In this document: positions 30,311-42,253 of the stretch, one piece after another | Position numbering within the stretch: position 1 is the stretch's first letter | Layout: every line of letters starts with the position of its first letter | From: Amphiura filiformis | Lineage: Eukaryota > Echinodermata > Ophiuroidea > Amphilepidida > Amphiuridae | Direction: 5' to 3' | Length of the DNA: 64,000 nucleotides | NCBI RefSeq assembly: GCF_039555335.1 | Contig: NC_092637.1 | Location: forward strand, 43,168,990-43,232,989 | Translations under genes and position numbers: made by a program | Notes under the pieces: generated by a model | Databases searched by the model: none | The model's input: the letters and a program-made list of their open reading frames with translations, nothing else | What the model was told of the DNA's origin: nothing

Positions 30311-31563
30311 CTAATAGGGTTTCTCTTTGGGGTGTATACTGATTATGTGGGTAGTAAGACTGCCACTCTGACCAAAACACTTTTGACAGTACTTGCACTG
30401 ATAGGGTTTCTCTTTGGTATGTATTCTAATGTGGGCTTTAAGATTATTTTTCTGAGAAAAACGCTTTTCGCAGTATTCACACGGGAAGGGTTTCTCTTTG
30501 GTGTGAACCCTTCTGTGGGTTTCAAGTTTACATTTCAGAGAAAAAGATTTCTGGCAGTACTCACACTGATAAGGTTTTTCTTTGGTATGAGAAGTTCTGA
30601 TATGGGCTTCAAGATCACTTTTTTCAGAAAAACACTTATGACAATTCTCACAATGGAAGCGTTCCTCTTTGGTGTGAATATTTCTTATGTGTTTATTAAG
30701 ATTACATTTCTGAGAAAAACACCTCTGGCAGTATTGGCACTGAAAACGATTCTTTTTGGTGCAATTACTTTTGATGTTTCTTTTGATATTATTTTGCTGA
30801 GAATTTTTGTTGTCAGTTTTGAGACCACTGGAAGTGCACAAATGAATTCTGACCATGTGGTAGGTGAGGCTGCGTTTACGAGAAAAACACTTCTGACAGT
30901 ACTCACACTGATACGGTTTCCCTTTCGTGTGAATTGTGATGTGGGTTTTAAGATTATTTTGATGAGAAAAGCATTTCTTGCAGTATTCACACTGATATGG
31001 TTTCTCTTTGACGTGTGTAATGACGTGGGCCGAGAGGCTGCTTTTATATGCAAAACATTTCTGACAGCACTCACACTTAAAGGGTTTCTCTTTGGTGTGG
31101 ATTCTACTGTGAGTTTTAAGATTACTTTTGAGAGAAAACCTTTTCTTGCAGTATTCACACTGAAACTGTTTCTCTTTGGTGTGTGTGAGGATGTGGGCTG
31201 TGAGGCTGTTCTTATGTGCAAAACACCTCTGACAGTACTCACACCGATAGGGTTCCTCTTTTGTGTGAATTCTGATGTGGTTTTAAGATAATCTTTCTGA
31301 GAAAAGCCTTTCTTGCAGTAATCGCACTGAAAGGGTTTCACCTTGGTGGGAGCCCTGTCGTGGATTCCACTAATACTTTTAAGAGTGGTGCAACTTTTGA
31401 TGTCAATTTTGAGTCCACTGGAAATACATAAAGGTCTTTGTCTTAATTGTCTATGCTCCCGTACGTATTTAATTAGATGTCTACTACCATGGATTTTAAA
31501 TTTATCCAAAGAATAATAGTTCAATCCACAAAATTTGCAACAAAATGCTTTCAAAAGCTTCAT
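30311..31563 (-). pseudogene. poly-C2H2 zinc-finger gene, locus 4, one frameshift
   Basis: The start MKLLKAFCCKFCGLNYYS at 31563 matches the family. The N-terminal block is shortened: HRQLRQRP leads directly to LCISSGLK, so the two middle Cys-pair units are missing. In the first finger (QCDYCKKGF) the frame slips near 31280 because one base of a C run is absent. After the slip the other frame is open to 30311 and holds ten more fingers (RCEYCQRCF, KCECCQKCF and so on). After finger 6 a second N-terminal-like linker LCTSSGLKTDNK appears, followed by five more fingers, so the locus resembles a fusion of two family members. A single slip makes this either a very young pseudogene or a sequence error. 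Confidence 0.78.
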
Positions 31564-31830
31564 TGTCACCTGTTTATGATTGCAATTTGATTACTATGTG
31601 AACTCTAACTGAATCCAACAATGTTCAAGTATGTAGTTCAAATATCTGTGCGCACCTTGATAAGCCAACCATGGAAGGTAATACTAGCAAACAGTGGAGT
31701 AGCAGCACAAGCCTACAATAGCCCAATGCCGTCTGTGTCAGCCCTCGTGAATGCAGAATCCTATCACTCGATCAAAAATATCTGAAATGTTAAAAGCCAT
31801 AATATATATTTTCGGTCAAATTTATTTAAA
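31564..31830 (-). promoter_or_regulatory. conserved upstream block and predicted 5' exon of ZF locus 4
   Basis: Predicted exon 1 ends at 31656 (TATCAAG/GTGCGC), acceptor 31571-31570 (AAACAG/GTGACAATG), intron 86 bp. ATG at 31672 opens six codons ending in the same TGA two bases before the main ATG. Distal core GATCAAAAATATCTGAAATG near 31770. Confidence 0.5.
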
Positions 31831-32520
31831 TCTTTGCCACAAGTTATGAAAGAAAAGATGATGGGCTATTTGAAGCAAATAAATGGGATAAAATGAAAGA
31901 AAACATTCAGGGTGCCCCCCCCCCCAAAAAAACCAAACCAACAACAAACAAAACAAAACAAACAGCCCTCATTGCACCCTCTTTTTCTCTATTTCAGAAA
32001 GGTTGATCAAATATATTTTGGTAACTTAATCGCTTTTAAATAATAACTAAATCCATAAGCCCACCGGTAAAGCCCATTCCCAAAATAAAGTAGCCAAACC
32101 CCCTCCGTGTACAGAGTGAAAACGGGTACATTTCTTAAAAAATAGCATATGGCCATGTGTTTTGAACTCACCACCCGTAGCGTTACATCACAAATATATA
32201 TGAATTTTTACACCAATTGAGTTTCAAATTAGAATATCTCCACAATTATCAACCCTAAACTAGCAAAAGTATACATTTTTGGAAAGCTGAAGGCATAAGG
32301 AATGTAACAATGCATATTTCGACTCATTATACAGGGTGACCTTGAAGTTATACAGGGTGGAATAAAAAAATTGCGGATACAAAAAGGGTTACTTAATGCA
32401 TTGCTTATTACTAACTTGCAGTAATAAACTGAAAGTAAATAACATCTATTTAGTTAGAGGATAGGGGAGCCTACAGACTTTGGAAAAAAAAAAAAATCAC
32501 AGCTGTTTGGTAATCTCGAA
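31831..32520. other. intergenic, nothing recognised
   Basis: Homopolymer C and A runs near 31910-31970 and two TACAGGGTG motifs near 32332 and 32352 that may be decayed mariner-type ends. No gene. Confidence 0.4.
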
Positions 32521-33139
32521 TACAGGGTGTCCCAAAGTATGTTAGAATTTTTACAATTCATCATATTTTGAACTGAATCATTTTACCCCTAACCCATACA
32601 GGAAAAGTAAGTCCATATTTAGATTCCTCATCAAATTTCCTATCAGAAAATGTATACTTTGACTATGATAGGATAAGTAATAAAAAATTTACAGCCACTT
32701 TTAGATTTTAAGTTTGTGTGTACCGCTTCCCCCCCTCCGCTTCCCCCCCTCCACCACCCTGACTACTCGCAATTCAATCGACCACAGCTTCGTTAGTAGA
32801 GAAGCTATATTGTTCATATTTACAGGTTATTTAGTGGTATTATTTAGGTTTTAAATGAGACCAAAACCATGTCATAATCTTTTTGTTTAGCCGAGGTATG
32901 ATGAATTGAACAGATCACAATTTGAAAATACGTAACACCACCACCCTTTTTGGGTGGCGAGTTCAAAACGTGTGGCCATATCTTCAAAACTTAAATATTT
33001 TTCTTTGGATTAAAAACTAACAGTTAAGGTTTCTATTACATACCAAAATATATTTGATATTTTTTCTGAAATATGAGAAAAGAGGGTGTGATGAGGTTAT
33101 GACGTGTTGGTTTTTTTTTTTTTGGGGGGACACCCTGTA
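32521..33139. mobile_element. mariner-type MITE (TACAGGGTGTCCC ends)
   Basis: TACAGGGTGTCCC at 32521 is mirrored by GGGGACACCCTGTA ending at 33139. TA-starting ends of this form fit Tc1/mariner non-autonomous elements that duplicate TA. Interior non-coding. Confidence 0.7.
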
Positions 33140-33429
33140 GCTATCGTGGCCATAATTTTTGTGGAGCTTGTAATGTCTTGGGACATTAATACAAAATTGC
33201 TTTATCTTACAGACATAACAAATTTGACATATTCCTACATGTATCAGGTGAAATTTGGGAGATGCAAACATTACAAATATGCCAAAACAAGGTTTGAAAA
33301 AATTGACCAAGTTCCTTTAAAAAGATTGTACATTATGGCTTTAACAAGTAAGATATTTTGTGATTTTTGATTCGCATAGCTACATTTAATGTAATTCAGG
33401 AGGTGACACTACATTCAATTCTTTTTTGG

Positions 33430-33890
33430 GGGGGTTGAACATTTTGTATGTTGGTATAAGATTTTCATTATGAGCAAAACGCTTCTGGCAGTACTCGCAC
33501 TGAAAGCGTTTCTCTTTTGTGTGTTCTTACATGTCTTTCCAAGTACATTGTAATACATAAATATAGCATTTCTGACAATACTCACACTGATCGGTTTCTC
33601 TTTGGTGTGGATTTTGATGTGTCTTTTAAGTGTACCACACAATGTAAAGCACTTCTGAAAATACACGCTTTTTACACACGTTTTTTGTGGATTTTCAGTT
33701 TGCAGTGAGAAAAACTCTTTTGGCAGAATTCACACTGAAAGCATGTCACTTTAGTGTGGGCACTGACGTGATAGGTGAGGCTGCTTTTATCAGCATACAA
33801 CATGTAACATTTCCGACAGTACTCACACTGATAGGGTTTCTTTTTGGTGTGAATTCTTCTGTGGGTTATATTGAGAAGATAAACCCTTAT
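33430..33890 (-). pseudogene. decayed zinc-finger array without N terminus
   Basis: At least five finger remnants on the minus strand, in several frames, including YFQKCFTLCGTLKRHIKIH and a CRKCY...ADKSSLTYHVSAH unit. Deletions and frameshifts fuse neighbours. The orphan upstream block at 34955-35190 lies about 1.1 kb 5' of it and may be its former promoter. Confidence 0.75.
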
Positions 33891-33905
33891 AAGGCAACCT
33901 ATTGA

Positions 33906-34954
33906 TAAATTATTTCAAAGTACAATGTATCAAGTCAACCTCTGCCTGCAGACTAGCACAAGGTCAAAGTGCACATTTTAACAACAATTACACTATTTTG
34001 ATAACTATTTTGGACATGCTAACTTGATGAGCTACATGTGTATTGTCATGTCCAGGTTTATACTCCTCGGTGAATGCTTTTGAGGTGATCTTATAATTTA
34101 ACTGCGAGTCCTCAAAATTGGGTCCTTTTCTAAGGTCTTTAATCTTCGTTCATTTTAATCATCTTAGAACAGTGAAATAGGCCTACTATATATCCTGGCT
34201 TTTATCTGAAATCATTTATTAGCAATAGCAATAAACTACTTCTTCAGCTTGATCAAATGATCACATCACATGGTTAATTCAACTGAAAAGTAATTTTGCA
34301 TAATTCAGTTTGTGGAAGGTCCAAGTAAAACAGGACCAAAATAATATGCTTGTCCTCAACCTTCCTAACTTTTATGCTTCATCTGCCACTGGACACAAGT
34401 TTGGATGTACATGAATTTATAATATTGCATACAGCCAAAACCAACACCCCTTCTAGTGATGTTTGAAGGTTTTAAAAAGTGTTTGTATTTGTGTGGGGGG
34501 GGGGGGGGCAGTGGCCAGGCCACAGAGACTGTCTTTTGGAAATTGCAGGGGAGCATTAAAAAGAGCTTTCAAGGAGAGCTGTTTAGAGCAGAACTTTCAA
34601 TTCACTCTGCCATGGATATCAGATTTTATGGAGATCAGAGTTATTGATCTCGCTCTCCTCCAAAAGGCAGCCCTGGGGACACGGGTCTCCATTCCCCCCG
34701 ACTGTTCAAAAACTTTTGGCGATTCGCTTCGCTCAGCGTAATTGATAGCCCCCTAATTTTTCCTGACTGCACTCTTATTTCGTACTTTTATTCATTAAAA
34801 AAAAAAATAGAATCCCTCGTTTATTTTTCCCATAACTATTCATTTTGATTTTGACGAGATATAATGTTCATTTTGACTAGGTATAGTCAGTTTGAACCAA
34901 CAATCTTATCAAAATGAATAGTTTCCGTTTGATTTTAACAAGTTTAGTGAACAT
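33906..34954. other. intergenic, nothing recognised
   Basis: A long G run at about 34495-34509 followed by the palindromic CAGTGGCCAGGCCACAG. No gene or clear repeat border. Confidence 0.4.
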
Positions 34955-35190
34955 TAGAATCCAACAACATTAACAATTTCACATACCTGTTCACACCTCT
35001 TTTGATGTCAGTAACAAGCTAGCAGTGGAGTAGCCAGGTGGCGCAGGATGCAAGACAAGAGACTATAATCTTCAATGTAGTATTAGCCCAGGTGGAACCA
35101 TGTAGATCAAATATAGAGAAATTGTATCATTGATCAAAATATCTGAAATAATGTAAAAAAACAGTTAAGTAAATGTAATATAGATTGGAT
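34955..35190 (-). promoter_or_regulatory. orphan copy of the ZF upstream block
   Basis: GAATCCAACAACATTAACAA, GATGTCAGTAACAAGCTAGCA and TGATCAAAATATCTGAAAT occur in the same order as upstream of ZF loci 4 and 5. No intact ZF frame follows; only the relic at 33430-33890 lies downstream. The short-uORF ATG is absent here. Confidence 0.6.
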
Positions 35191-35255
35191 TTTACAAATC
35201 ATAATGAACTTAACTTCAAACAGAAAGTTTGATTGATTAGAAAGTGTAGTAGGGT

Positions 35256-35797
35256 CAGTCCATGTCAAATCAACCAGGGGTCCCCAGGTGACCCTCTCAG
35301 CTTTTGATGAAATTCTATCAGAATAATCTTTTGTGGCCACAATGAACCCATACAAAAATTTGGCCTCATAGGGCATGTCGTTTTTGAGATATGGCCCTTT
35401 GAAGTTTGGCCCGGATATCATTGGTGATTTTTACCAACTTTGGCAGCTCATAACTTCCTGTTCTGAACAGATATGGAGCTGCAAATTTGCATTCTAGCTA
35501 CCGTATGTCATATATTCAGAATCTGGCTCTAAATTCCTTTTTAAGTATGACCACTCAAAGTTGGTAATTTATTCAACCGCAAGTGTGATTTTGTCATTTT
35601 GGGGGTCTCCTGGTGCCAAAAATATGTGATCATATGACTTAAATGTCACAGATGCATTATCTATGGGTACATATCTGAGACCAAATTTGTGTGTGTGTTC
35701 ACTTTGGCCACAAAAAATTATTCTGATGGACTTTCATCAAAATCTTAGAGGGTCACATGGGAACTTTTCAGAAAATTGGTTGATTTGACATGGAATT
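35256..35797. mobile_element. inverted-repeat element with CAGTCCATGTCAAATCAACC ends
   Basis: The left end is mirrored by GGTTGATTTGACATGG at the right. Inner arm pairs include TATCAGAATAATCTTTTGTG with CACAAAAAATTATTCTGATG. Target duplication not resolved. Confidence 0.7.
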
Positions 35798-35874
35798 ATG
35801 AAAAGGCACATGCACATATGTTCATGTATCAAAACTAATAAAAGCAAACAATTTAAAAAAACAAAAGGCGTGTT

Positions 35875-36369
35875 CAGGGTCGTTCCTAGGATTTTGCCGC
35901 CCTAGGCAAAGCCTCTCCCTGCCGCCCCACCAGAGCATACCCAAAAAAAAAGTGTTAAGGGGGTCCCCCCTTGAAAACACATCAGGTTTTTCCAGTGGCG
36001 GAGCTAGGGTTTGTGGCGCCCAGGGCTAAGGATAGGCCTACATAATGATACCCCACCCCCAATTCTTGCGAGCAAATATTAACACAAATAGGGCTTACCA
36101 CTAATTAATTTTGGTTAAAATAATATTGAATATCAGTCTTAAATTGATATTGCAATGATTTTGGCTTTCATCACTTGGTGGGGCACAAAATGATCAATTG
36201 ATCCTGAATTGGTCAATTCGGCGCCCCTTAAGGGAGGCGCTGTAATTTTTTCTTCCCTTTTCTTTCTCTATTCCGTTTTTTTTTTTTTTCTTTTTGCCTT
36301 TTTATGCCTCTCACGTTTATCGCCTCTAGGTGACCGCCTTTATCTGGCCTAATGGTCGGAACGGCCCTG
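35875..36369. mobile_element. hAT-type MITE, second family, 8-bp TSD
   Basis: Ends CAGGGTCGTTCCTAGG and, inverted, CAGGGCCGTTCCGACC, with an exact 8-bp duplication GGCGTGTT at 35867-35874 and 36370-36377. The interior contains TGGCGGAGCTAGGG and a polypyrimidine run. No transposase. Confidence 0.88.
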
Positions 36370-36377
36370 GGCGTGTT

Positions 36378-37497
36378 ATAGACAGTACTAGCCTACTTTC
36401 AAATGTAACTTACATGCAAGCCAGCGATTTAATTACGCTACAAGTGAGTGTGTGTCCACACGGGACTTAGTAGGTGGTCGCATGTCATGAGGTGGTCCAT
36501 TTTGTGTTACATGGTCAAAATGGTCCAAAAAATTATTTTTTAATGTTATATTGTAAAACTGCAACATCTCATACCATTTTTACCTCAAAAATGTTTATCG
36601 TTTTGGCGTAATTGCCTAATACATAACTAATTAGCCCATAGCCGCAATGTAATCAAAATTTTCAAATGCGTTTTTCTCAAATTGGACCTTATTTACATAA
36701 AATACCCCACAACAAATGTCTGAAGTTGGATTTTGTCCAATGTTCCAGGATATGTTCACAACATAGTGATGCATCAGTCTCACCTTCAAAATTTTTTTAT
36801 GTAATCGCGTTCAAGATATACAGAGTGCGTCAAAAAAAGTTTTTGAATTAAAATTTAATTAATCATTCATATTTTCCCAACACTACTTCCTACCATTTTC
36901 ATAATGCAAAAATTAGTTTCCTTGTGCAATTTCCTTTCAGAAAATACACATTTATCATGATACAGTGAATATTAAAGGAGATATGGACCTTTGCAGTTTT
37001 TGCACGTGATTGCATTGACTTCTGTGCATTTAGAGGCAACCTGTGGTACAAAATGTAATGAGAAACTAATATGGAATATGAAATTGATCAATTTTGAAGT
37101 CAATCTTGTTTCTTTGAGTAATTGGCTCTAAAATGAGACATTGAAAAGCTCAATATGAAAAGGAGTTATGAAGATACAATAATTTATTCAAACCAACACT
37201 ATGAAAATCTTACATTTTCCTACGCTAATACATTACTCCTCACCCAGACACCCACCTGCTCCTCACCCACCTGCTCCTCCACCCCATCAATTTTCAATTC
37301 CAGCTGATGCCATTTATTTAGTTTGACTCACTTTTCAGTACTAGTTTACAGTTTTAGCCCTGTTCTTTAGCTTTAAAATGAGACCCAAAGTAGCTCAATA
37401 GGACAAGGGTTGGTTCAAAATGACATTTTTCATTTGCCTACATTCGAAAAATTGTAACACCTCCACCTTTTTTGGGGTACCAACTTTTGACATGTGA
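36378..37497. other. intergenic, nothing recognised
   Basis: TACAGAGTGCGTCAAAAAAAG at about 36819 may be an isolated mariner-type end. No supportable gene. Confidence 0.4.
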
Positions 37498-37940
37498 CCA
37501 GGTGGGTAGGGCAAGGGTGTTGGGGTAGTGGGATCAGGGTGGTGGAGTATGAGAAAAGGTATTATGGTGGTAGAGGGAGTGGATAGGGTGATGGTAGTGG
37601 AGCAGTGGATAGGGTGGTGGGGTAGGGGATAGGGTGGTAGGGTAGGATGGTGGAGTGCTGGGGTAGGGTGTGGGGTAGTGAGTTCTGGCAGTGGCATGAT
37701 AGTATTAGGGGTGGATGAGGTTGGTAGCCTGGGTAGGGTGGTGTGGTAGTGGGGTAGGGGTAGTGGGTATGGTAGATTTAGTGAGGCTAGTGGGGCCGGG
37801 TCAGGGGTGTGGTATAGTGATTAGGTGGTGGTGGTAGGGTTTCAAGGTGGTGGGGTAGGTTCATGAGGGTAGTGGGGTAAGGGTGGAGCAGGGTAGGGTG
37901 GTAGGATAGGTACGTGTGGTGGTGTAATTTGTAGTTGTGG
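37498..37940. repeat. degenerate G-rich minisatellite (GGTGGGGTAGGG-like)
   Basis: Over 400 bp of near C-free plus strand built from GGGTAG, GTGGTGGGG and GGATAGGGTGG words. Many GGG triplets give strong G-quadruplex potential. The long open frame on the other strand (Pro/His/Leu-rich) is an artefact. Confidence 0.85.
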
Positions 37941-39054
37941 CAAGGGTGTCCCTATTCACCCCGTATTAGGTGACATTTAATTACTAAATAATCTTTTACA
38001 GAAAGTTGTAGGACCTAACATGCTAGGTCCTGCCTGGTGAATTTCCAGCTCATTTTCTAAAATAGTGGCCGTGGGAGCAGGAAAGTTTTGACTACCCTTT
38101 TTTAGAACTTTTTTTTAGATAATTTTATTTTGAACACCATTTATTTATAAATTTATTCTTTCACATCTGCTGTGACCAAATGTGAAAAAATGAGATTTCA
38201 AAAACTTGTCTCATTTTTGTCCCTATTCACCCCTGCGTCCCTTTCACCCCATTCTACGGAACTTGAAATTTTGCCCTATTAATATGCCTACTATAATGAA
38301 TATTAAACTAGATATTAGGCCAAATAAAAAAATAAACATGTTTCACATCCCCTCCCACTTCCTTTTTGGAGGTTTCTTCAATTATTTTTTATTTTTTGAA
38401 ATTCGGTTATAACTTTTCTTTAAAATATGTCTAGGAAGTAGAGATGCTTTCTATAGCTTTGCTAATATACAAGAAACACTTTTTGAAGGTTTTGGTATAA
38501 TTAGAGGGGCCTACCTCTCAGAACAACAAATAAAAAGAGGCCTCCTCCTTTTTCCAGGCAATATTGTGTATGCTATAACAGCTCAAATTATGTGTATTTA
38601 CACCGATTTTAAGATAAAAAAAAATAAAAAGCTCCCTCCTCCTCCTTTTTAAAAAAATTCCGGACGTGAAACATGTTTTTTATTTTACTTGGCCTTATAA
38701 AATCGATTTCACAAGAAAAGTAGGCTCTATCCGAAATACTGCTAACGAAACCAGTTTTAATGCTAGTAATAGCCTAGTTTTCGTGTTGAAATAGTGACAT
38801 CGCTTTTCAACATTTTTTTTGGAATCCATGAATCACGAATGTATAAAGTCTGGATTGAAGTTCACCAAAATTAAGCTTAATACATGACGTAAAATAGTGA
38901 AAAATATTGTCACGCTGGGTAGCAAATGCCGGAAAGGTTGATTTTTACGTGCTTTTCAATGGAGAAGTTATTTGGTGGTCTACGCCCTGAACTTCTGAAG
39001 TAATCATACAATAACAACAATCATCCAGATAAAAAATGGAAATCAAATTCTGGC
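37941..39054. other. intergenic, nothing recognised
   Basis: CCCTATTCACCCC occurs at about 37948 and 38220. No gene, array or clear TIR. Confidence 0.4.
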
Positions 39055-40962
39055 TCGATATAGATGAGGTGACATGTGTTTACATTTGATACGCCCTCTG
39101 TTGGTCTGTGATCAAAAAAAAAAAAAAAAAACACTATAGTTTACATGGAAGAAGTTGATTTTTATTCATTAACTTTGGTTTCAAAGCAAATAATACAAAA
39201 AATGGTATCAATCTTGTTTATAAATGCATCAAGCTATATATACACAAAACTTCAAAGGTTTTTAAAAGTTGAGTTTTAAAGAGATTTATGGTCGCATGTC
39301 ACAAATAGGTCACCCAAAAATGGAGGAGCCGTAACATGAAAATGCTTTCTTCCCACTTCAAGTTTAGTTTATTCTAAAAGTATGATACCTATTTTAGAAA
39401 GTTTGGTGTCATTTTGTAGATAATTATGTTCTTTGTCAAATACAAAAAAACCCTAGTCAATTGGACAACTACTTTGAGATTTATACTTCAATATGTAAGA
39501 TGTGTCAATGGAGGAGCTGGGGCGGGTGAGCCCCATAGGGTTGTACACAAAATTGTGAAAATATGGCAAACTTTGTATCTTAAAAAGTACAACTAGCATG
39601 AACACCAAATTGCACATATATCATCCTAGATTGTTAATCTACCTCATAGTAGATCAACTGTAACAAAAGATGTAGCTAATTAATTGCCTAATTAAATGCT
39701 AATTAAGACAGTTTTCCCTATATGTTACTGTACAAAGTGTGCACGTAATGCTCCAACATTTCTAAATGGCCTGAGTCACCCTGTTTATTCAAAAGTACAC
39801 ATATTTTTAAGGAAATTTGATGAGGAATTCAATTATGCTATTAGTTTTAGTGCCAGACATGGAGGAAAAAAGTTTTGATTGATAATATCATACAAATTGT
39901 AAAATTATTTTACAATTTTTGACCACCCTGAATGTTTAACGCAAGGGATACCAAACTCTTTCTTCCTAATTTGTTGGAAGGGCCCATGCAATGTCTTTCT
40001 GAATCCATATTTATTTTGAGCTACATAGCTTTCAGAAAAAGAAAATATGGGGTTTACCATGACACAAATTTTTTAAATTTTGTTGATGTTCCACCCTGTA
40101 TATTTCTTACCCACCCTGTATTATGATATTATAATTTGTTGATTTGGCATCCTTGTAATATAAGCTCTCCAGAAATGTATACTTTTAACGGTCTAATATG
40201 TATTCATTAGGCTAATGGAACTCGATTGTTAGTTTCCTATTGACCGCCCGCATCACTTTTTCGATTTGACCAAAACTTTCATTATTTTCATAAAAAGTGA
40301 ATTATCTGAAAATTGAAATGGAAATAATCAAAATTGAAACTCTCAAAATGTCTGACATCCCCTGCTGATCATAATCAGCAGTTTTTCTTAGTTGTAGGGG
40401 TAGAGGATGTAGTAAATAATGGAAATTTAAGGATTACCTCATCATATTTCTAGTGACTACAAAAATTGCAAATTTCTTTTCATTTTAATGACAACAATTC
40501 AAATCTTTTCTCAATCTGTTGCAAAATGTCTGTAAAGATGATCTAAGCATTAATACCGGTTTTGAGATGGTCTTTCATCAACAATATACTTTGGTACTGG
40601 TGGGGAACCTAAATTTGGAGAAAGCTGTTCATAAAATCATTGATTTTGTTGACATAATGGATAATGAAAAGAGACCGAATAATGAATAATGAAATAGCGA
40701 CCTCGTCCATTTTTTCAAACATCCAATCGGAAACTAATTTATAATCGAATTCCATTAGCCTTAAAAGTTGTGTTGAAGTGAATCAAAATTGGTGATATTT
40801 TTATCATAAATCATTATGTTACACAAAAGATGACCAATTCATGACATGCGACCTTATGTAGTCTGTCATAGACACTTCTGTGTTATTTTGCCTGCTTTGA
40901 AACAACAGAGGGAGGTCTGAATGTAAACATGTGACATCATAGGTCACCTCATCTATATAAAG
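39055..40962. mobile_element. 1.9-kb inverted-repeat element
   Basis: ATATAGATGAGGTGACATGTG, GTTTACATTTGA and CCTCTGTTGGT on the left pair with the inverted right end at 40840-40962 (AACAGAGGGAGG...ATGTAAACATGTGAC...CACCTCATCTATAT). GTCGCATGTCA near 39293 pairs with TGACATGCGAC near 40843. The interior carries CACCCTGTA-type motifs near 40093 and 40114 but no supportable frame. Confidence 0.6.
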
Positions 40963-41034
40963 ACTAAGAAGAATTTATATCACGAAACCCGAGGATTGCC
41001 CAAATAAGATTAAGTAAAAAACAATAACTTTTAA

Positions 41035-41230
41035 ATACGAATTACCTTCGGTGAAGAAGATAAAAATCTATGCTTTTCCTGACTTCCCAACAACATGAAC
41101 AACATAGATTCTACGTCGGTCGGAAATCTCCCTGTAAATCGCCATCCTTCTCTTACTGTGGGTATTCCTCCTTTTGGGTAGGAGCACCTACGTTTACACG
41201 GAGTAAACTTCGTGGGAGTTCGTGGTGATG
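41035..41230. repeat. dispersed repeat shared with 49745-49945
   Basis: TACCTTCGGT, ATTCCTC and TAGGAGCACCTACGTTTACA then GGAGTAAACTTCGTGGGAG recur in the same order at 49745-49945. No coding capacity recognised. Confidence 0.6.
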
Positions 41231-41322
41231 GCGAGTTGATAGTACCGGTAATATTATTTTACGAACAAGATTTGTATAAAATCTCATTTTTTTGTTATCT
41301 TTGACTTTATATCAACTCATCA

Positions 41323-41578
41323 GGGGCTGTGCAATAACTATGAGCCCTGGTGGGATGCTATTTTTTTTGGGGGGGTCAAGAAATTTTTGCTGAGACGAAA
41401 GGGGGTGGGCAACCAATTTCTGGAAAGCCGAGATGGAAGGGAAGCAATTTTTGACACACACTCATGGGCACCTTTTAAACTAAATGCTCTAGAAAGGCTT
41501 ATGAAAACAGTACGGTACTGAAACACTTAAATATGCAAATTGTCCTGCTCATTGCACTCGCAACATGTATCTAGACCA
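41323..41578. repeat. GGGGCTGTGCAATAACTATGA family copy
   Basis: Begins CAGGGGCTGTGCAATAACTA, is G-rich inside and ends near GCAACATGTATCTAGACC, as at 43399-43650. Borders not resolved. Confidence 0.6.
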
Positions 41579-42250
41579 TTTAAGGGGTGGGGTATGAACG
41601 TTTGGACAGTATTTATTTTGGGACATTAGAGCACATCAGACATATCGAATTGCATTCTGAATATGAAGAATGTCATTCTGATATCAAATAATTTTGCTTT
41701 TTTGAAATTTTAAATTTAATACACATTTTATGGCAAATGATTAAAATTTGATATTTTTGATATTTAACAGTACTTGAAGTAAACTTTATAAATCTGATGA
41801 TTTATACTTAAAGTGTATGTAGGTGGGATGAAAAGCCGACGATCAATTGACAATTTTGACCTTTCGTATTGAAGATGTGGATTTTTTTCCCCAAAACACC
41901 AACAAAAAAAGGTCTTTTGGGAAAAAAAAATCCATATCTTCAATATGAAAGGTCAAAATTTTCAATTGACCGTCGGCTTTTCCTCCTGCTACATACACTT
42001 TAAGAATATATCATTAGATTTATATAATTTACTTCGAGGACTGTTATATATCAAAATTTGAAAAATATCAAATTTTTATAATTTGTCATAAAATTTGTAT
42101 TATATTGTGATTTTCAAAAATGAAAATTATTTGATATCAGAAAGACATGCTTCGTATTCAGAATGCAATTCGATAGATCTGAGATGCTCTCATGTCCCAC
42201 AAAAAATACTATCGAAACGCAATAAACGCTCATTTTAGATCCCTTAAGGT
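41579..42250. mobile_element. 670-bp palindromic element
   Basis: Two arms of over 250 bp meet at about 41890-41930 (AAAAGCCGACGATCAATTG against CAATTGACCGTCGGCTTTTC; GGGACATTAGAGC against its inverse at the right end). Half a copy lies at 51411-51690. It abuts the LINE fragment on the right. Confidence 0.8.
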
Positions 42251-42253
42251 TTC

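Noticed and set aside
30161..31291. A 376-residue plus-strand frame, hydrophobic and membrane-like (FLFGVNPSVGFK)
   Set aside because: Exact antisense of ZF locus 4; the hydrophobic pattern comes from reading KEKPYQCEYC codons backwards.
37395..37697. Pro/His/Leu-rich 100-residue frame
   Set aside because: Complement of the G-rich minisatellite.
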